From Streptococcus mitis (GTDB lineage Bacteria > Bacillota > Bacilli > Lactobacillales > Streptococcaceae): a stretch of DNA of 10,319 nt. Where the stretch lies: the NCBI GenBank assembly GCA_018364455.1, contig JAGZLW010000057.1, positions 1-10,319 on the forward strand. Reading direction: 5' to 3'. Below the pieces are notes generated by a model. That model did no database searches and had not been told where the DNA came from. It saw nothing but the letters and a program-made list of their open reading frames with translations. This document shows positions 7,805 to 10,319 of this stretch, piece after piece. How positions within the stretch are numbered: the stretch's first letter is position 1; every line of letters starts with the position of its first letter. The translations under genes and the position numbers were made by a program.

Positions 7805-7817
7805 ATATTCTTTCCTA

Positions 7818-7922
7818 ATACTCTTCAAAAATCAAATTCAAACCACGTCAGCGTCGGCTTGTCGTACTCAAGTACTGCCTGCGCCTAGCTTTCTAGTTTG
7901 CTCTTTGATTTTTATTGAGTAT
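7818..7922. mobile_element. BOX element (boxA-boxC type)
   Basis: The 105-bp element has the left half typical of boxA (ATACTCTTCAAAAATC, then CAAACCACGTCAGC) and the right half typical of boxC (CTAGCTTTCTAGTTTGCTC, then TTGAGTAT). The 19-base arms 7818-7836 and 7904-7922 are inverted repeats with three mismatches, so RNA from either strand would fold into a stem-loop. BOX elements are non-autonomous repeats abundant in S. pneumoniae and close relatives. No boxB unit is evident between the halves. The right end abuts the DUF4160 remnant and contributes to the in-frame TAA at 7922-7924. Confidence 0.9.
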
Positions 7923-7924
7923 AA

Positions 7925-8149
7925 AAGTATGGTATTGAAATTCGTCCTAACGAACATAACCATAAAGGTCAAAAAGCGCATATTCACATTTATATACACG
8001 GAGAAGAGGTCGGCTCAATGTTTCTGAACGGTGAACTGAGAGATGGTAAAGTAAAAGCAAAAGACCTAAAAATAATCAGGCAATATGTTTTAGAAAATGC
8101 AGATGAACTTCAGGCTTTATGGAATGAATACCAAAAGAGTGCATATTAA
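7925..8149 (+). pseudogene. 5'-truncated DUF4160 family gene, start lost at the BOX junction
   Basis: The open frame KYGIEIRPNEHNHKGQ continues with KAHIHIYIHGEEVGSMFLNG and ends with NADELQALWNEYQKSAY (stop 8147-8149). The NEHNH/KAHIH histidine motif, the GEEVGS strand and the terminal helix with a conserved Trp match DUF4160. The frame is closed upstream by TAA at 7922-7924, within and next to the BOX end. The first in-frame ATG is at the internal GSM, about 30 residues in and past the histidine motif. No ATG, GTG or TTG precedes it and no ribosome binding site is seen. Probably only the start codon and a few residues are missing, replaced by the BOX element. The rest of the frame is undamaged, suggesting recent inactivation or use of an unusual start. 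Confidence 0.75.
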
Positions 8150-8358
8150 AATCAAAGAATCTTAGTTTGCTAATGTACAATAAACAAAAACTATCTAGCA
8201 ATTTTAATGCCTACTATTCAACTAATGCCCTACGTAGGTACTAACCATCCTACTCCCCTTGCAATTTTTAAAATAAACGTTACAATGAATACAAAAAAAG
8301 TGTTGCGTCAACAATACCCCACAGATCCGTTTAAGACGGTGGCTGTAATTACATAACT
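8150..8358. other. Non-coding stretch with a perfect palindrome and a possible promoter
   Basis: No protein gene is supported. CCTACGTAGG (8229-8238) is a perfect 10-bp palindrome. TTGCAA (8259-8264), a 16-base spacer and TACAAT (8281-8286) form a modest plus-strand promoter candidate pointing towards the terminator at 8359. Confidence 0.5.
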
Positions 8359-8404
8359 AAAAAATAGCTCGTTAACTCGCCAAAGTTAGGACGGCTATTT
8401 TTTT
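8290..8404 (+). ncRNA. Candidate small RNA of about 110 nucleotides (hypothesis)
   Basis: A transcript from the possible promoter at 8259-8286 to the terminator would carry three stem-loops: TGTTG-cgt-CAACA, an ACAG...CTGT stem enclosing CCGT-ttaag-ACGG, and the terminator hairpin. No known RNA family is recognised. The only ORF inside, 23 codons from 8285, has no ribosome binding site. Confidence 0.3.
8359..8404. terminator. Intrinsic terminator, probably bidirectional, upstream of gatC
   Basis: AAAAAATAGC (8359-8368) pairs with GCTATTTTTT (8394 onward). Further inner pairing (TAACT with AGTTA) closes the hairpin, and a T-run follows on the plus strand. The matching A-run on the left side would give a U-run on the minus strand. 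It would insulate the gat operon from upstream transcription. Confidence 0.85.
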
Positions 8405-8480
8405 GTCTATTTTAAAAACCTCTTTCTCGACTTGCCAGATGTCTTTTTTCACCTTTCCCTCCCTTATTTATAGGAAAATA

Positions 8481-8489
8481 TGGTAAAAT
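8481..8489 (+). promoter_or_regulatory. Extended -10 promoter of the gat operon
   Basis: TGGTAAAAT contains TAAAAT at 8484-8489 preceded by a TG motif. No good -35 box is visible at the expected distance, which is common for extended -10 promoters. The leader to gatC would be about 35 bases. AAAGGA (8518-8523) is the gatC ribosome binding site. Confidence 0.65.
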
Positions 8490-8529
8490 AGAACAGACTA
8501 AAAATCATCATTTCACGAAAGGATGCAAG

Positions 8530-8832
8530 ATGAAAATTACGCAAGAAGAGGTAACACACGTTGCCAATCTTTCAAAATTAAGATTCTCTGAAGAAGAAAC
8601 TGCTGCCTTTGCGACTACCTTGTCTAAAATTGTTGACATGGTTGAATTGCTGGGCGAAGTTGACACAACTGGTGTCGCACCTACTACGACCATGGCTGAC
8701 CGCAAGACTGTACTCCGCCCTGATGTGGCCGAAGAAGGAACAGACCGCGATCGCTTGTTTAAAAACGTACCTGAAAAAGACAACTACTATATCAAGGTAC
8801 CAGCTATCCTAGACGATGGAGGAGATGCCTAA
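8530..8832 (+). CDS. gatC: Aspartyl/glutamyl-tRNA amidotransferase subunit C
   Basis: This 100-residue protein has the usual GatC length. GatC is a small non-catalytic subunit that wraps between GatA and GatB and stabilises the complex. The N-terminus MKITQEEVTHVANLSKLRFSE is the conserved GatC opening (helix with VxHVAxLARL-like pattern). The central VAPTTT and the LRPDVAEEG stretch (about 62-70) match the family (P-hs-hx-LR-D pattern). It is first in the operon. Its TAA overlaps the gatA ATG by one base (TAATG), suggesting translational coupling. The complex converts Glu-tRNA(Gln) to Gln-tRNA(Gln), needed because streptococci lack glutaminyl-tRNA synthetase (established knowledge). Confidence 0.95.
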   Translation: MKITQEEVTHVANLSKLRFSEEETAAFATTLSKIVDMVELLGEVDTTGVAPTTTMADRKTVLRPDVAEEGTDRDRLFKNVPEKDNYYIKVPAILDDGGDA

Positions 8833-10298
8833 TGACTTTCAACAATAAAACCATTGAAGACTTGCACAATCTCCTTGTTTCTAAGGAAATTTCTGCAACT
8901 GAATTGACCCAAGCAACGCTTGAAGATATCAAGTCTCGAGAGACAGCTATCAACGCTTTTGTTACCATCGCTGAGGAGCAAGCCCTTGCTCAAGCTAAAG
9001 CTATTGATGAAGCTGGAATTGACGCTGATAATGTCCTTTCAGGAATTCCGCTTGCTGTTAAGGATAATATCTCTACAGACGGCATTCTCACAACTGCTGC
9101 CTCAAAAATGCTCTACAACTACGAGCCGATCTTTGATGCGACTGCGGTTGCTAATGCAAAATCTAGAGGCATGATTGTCGTTGGTAAAACCAACATGGAC
9201 GAATTTGCCATGGGTGGTTCAGGTGAAACTTCACACTATGGTGCGACTAAAAACGCTTGGGATCAAAACAAGGTTCCTGGTGGTTCATCAAGTGGTTCTG
9301 CCGCAGCTGTAGCCTCAGGACAAGTTCGCTTGTCACTTGGTTCTGATACGGGGGGCTCTATCCGCCAACCTGCTGCCTTCAATGGGATTGTTGGTCTCAA
9401 ACCAACCTACGGAACAGTTTCACGTTTCGGTCTCATTGCCTTTGGTAGTTCATTAGACCAGATTGGACCTTTTGCTCCTACTGTTAAGGAAAATGCTCTC
9501 TTGCTCAACGCTATTGCCAGCGAAGATGCCAAAGACTCTACTTCTGCTCCTGTCCGCATTGCCGACTTTACTTCAAAAATCGGTCAAGACATCAAGGGTA
9601 TGAAAATTGCTTTGCCTAAGGAATACCTTGGTGAAGGGATTGACCCAGAGGTTAAGGAAACCATTCTTAATGCTGCTAAGCACTTTGAGAAACTTGGTGC
9701 TATCGTTGAAGAAGTCAGCCTTCCTCACTCTAAATACGGTGTGGCAGTTTACTACATCATCGCTTCATCAGAAGCTTCATCAAACTTGCAACGTTTTGAC
9801 GGTATCCGTTACGGCTACCGCGCAGAAGATGCAACCAACCTTGATGAAATCTATGTAAACAGTCGTAGCCAAGGTTTCGGTGAAGAAGTAAAACGTCGTA
9901 TCATGCTAGGTACTTTCAGTCTTTCATCAGGTTACTACGATGCCTACTACAAAAAGGCTGGTCAGGTCCGTACCCTCATCATTCAAGATTTCGAAAAAGT
10001 TTTCGCGGATTACGACTTGATTTTGGGTCCAACTGCTCCAAGTGTTGCTTATGACTTGGACTCACTCAACCACGACCCAGTTGCTATGTACTTGGCTGAC
10101 CTCTTGACCATCCCAGTCAACTTGGCTGGCCTCCCAGGAATTTCGATTCCTGCTGGATTCTCTCAAGGTCTACCTGTCGGACTCCAATTGATCGGTCCTA
10201 AGTACTCTGAGGAAACCATTTACCAAGCTGCTGCTGCTTTTGAAGCAACAACAGACTACCACAAACAACAACCCGTGATTTTTGGAGGTGACAACTAA
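8832..10298 (+). CDS. gatA: Glutamyl-tRNA(Gln) amidotransferase subunit A
   Basis: This 488-residue protein belongs to the amidase-signature family and is the glutaminase subunit of GatCAB. It releases ammonia from glutamine, which is channelled to GatB to amidate Glu-tRNA(Gln). The Ser-cisSer-Lys triad is visible: Lys77 in GIPLAVKDN, Ser152 in PGGSSSGSAAAV, and Ser176 in SDTGGSIRQPA. The spacing equals that of S. aureus GatA (79/154/178) with an offset of two. The amidase signature runs from about 145 to 185, and the C-terminal segment LAGLPGISIPAGFSQGLPVGLQLIGP is typical. The start follows a one-base overlap with gatC, with GGAGG (8819-8823) inside the gatC end as ribosome binding site. 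It looks complete and ordinary. Confidence 0.98.
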   Translation: MTFNNKTIEDLHNLLVSKEISATELTQATLEDIKSRETAINAFVTIAEEQALAQAKAIDEAGIDADNVLSGIPLAVKDNISTDGILTTAASKMLYNYEPIFDATAVANAKSRGMIVVGKTNMDEFAMGGSGETSHYGATKNAWDQNKVPGGSSSGSAAAVASGQVRLSLGSDTGGSIRQPAAFNGIVGLKPTYGTVSRFGLIAFGSSLDQIGPFAPTVKENALLLNAIASEDAKDSTSAPVRIADFTSKIGQDIKGMKIALPKEYLGEGIDPEVKETILNAAKHFEKLGAIVEEVSLPHSKYGVAVYYIIASSEASSNLQRFDGIRYGYRAEDATNLDEIYVNSRSQGFGEEVKRRIMLGTFSLSSGYYDAYYKKAGQVRTLIIQDFEKVFADYDLILGPTAPSVAYDLDSLNHDPVAMYLADLLTIPVNLAGLPGISIPAGFSQGLPVGLQLIGPKYSEETIYQAAAAFEATTDYHKQQPVIFGGDN

Positions 10299-10319
10299 TG
10301 AACTTTGAAACAGTCATTG
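10298..10319 (+). CDS. gatB: Start of glutamyl-tRNA(Gln) amidotransferase subunit B, partial
   Basis: Only MNFETVI is visible before the window ends. The ATG overlaps the gatA TAA by one base. GGAGGT at 10284-10289 is the ribosome binding site. The MNFET start matches streptococcal GatB proteins, and the gatC-gatA-gatB order is standard in these bacteria. GatB is the kinase/tRNA-binding subunit that activates Glu-tRNA(Gln). The identification rests on context plus these seven residues. Confidence 0.85.

Noticed and set aside
7764..8027. A plus-strand open frame of 87 codons crossing the BOX element
   Set aside because: It overlaps the end of the 7553 gene, runs through the BOX and out of frame through the DUF4160 remnant, whose own frame has clear family motifs.
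8285..8356. A 23-codon plus-strand ORF just before the terminator
   Set aside because: No ribosome binding site, no recognisable product, and it overlaps structured sequence better explained as RNA hairpins.
8372..8452. A 26-codon minus-strand ORF with GTG start and a GGGAGG-like site
   Set aside because: It is short, charged rather than hydrophobic, and ends inside the terminator hairpin. The purine-rich site may be chance. Kept only as a side note to the small-RNA idea.

Overview
The window looks like chromosome of a mitis-group Streptococcus (S. mitis, S. oralis, S. pneumoniae or a close relative). The evidence is the AT-rich codon usage, the accessory-Sec type serine-rich-repeat adhesin, a BOX element of the pneumococcus/mitis type, and a prfC / gatC-gatA-gatB neighbourhood that I recall from pneumococcal genomes. 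I cannot fix the species from this sequence alone.

Layout, left to right. Positions 1-4740 on the minus strand hold most of a giant serine-rich repeat (SRR) surface glycoprotein: 1580 codons are visible with no in-frame stop, and its C-terminus lies beyond the left edge. It has a KxYKxGKxW signal peptide, a short first SRR, a multi-domain binding region, and a second SRR seen here as 23 exact copies of a ten-residue repeat. A clear promoter and ribosome binding site precede it. Positions 4741-5784 are a long AT-rich non-coding stretch. Its right half carries three degraded copies of a roughly 173-bp hairpin-rich repeat that I do not recognise. Next comes prfC (peptide chain release factor 3, minus strand), with its own promoter facing away from a small plus-strand gene.

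Positions 7553-8149 contain two small genes whose C-terminal halves resemble each other and the DUF4160 family. The second has lost its start to a 105-bp BOX element at the junction. Positions 8150-8529 hold a good intrinsic terminator, a possible small RNA ending at it, and the gatC promoter. The window closes with gatC, gatA and the first codons of gatB, joined by one-base TAATG overlaps.

The housekeeping genes serve translation. GatCAB makes Gln-tRNA(Gln) by amidating Glu-tRNA(Gln), and RF3 recycles release factors. The adhesin is the accessory part; its glycosylation and SecA2/SecY2 export genes would be expected beyond the left edge but are not visible. The points most worth a second look are the purely synonymous variation across the repeats, the composite ligand-binding region with a possible Siglec-like module, the hairpins preserved by compensatory change upstream of the adhesin, and the BOX-truncated DUF4160 pair.
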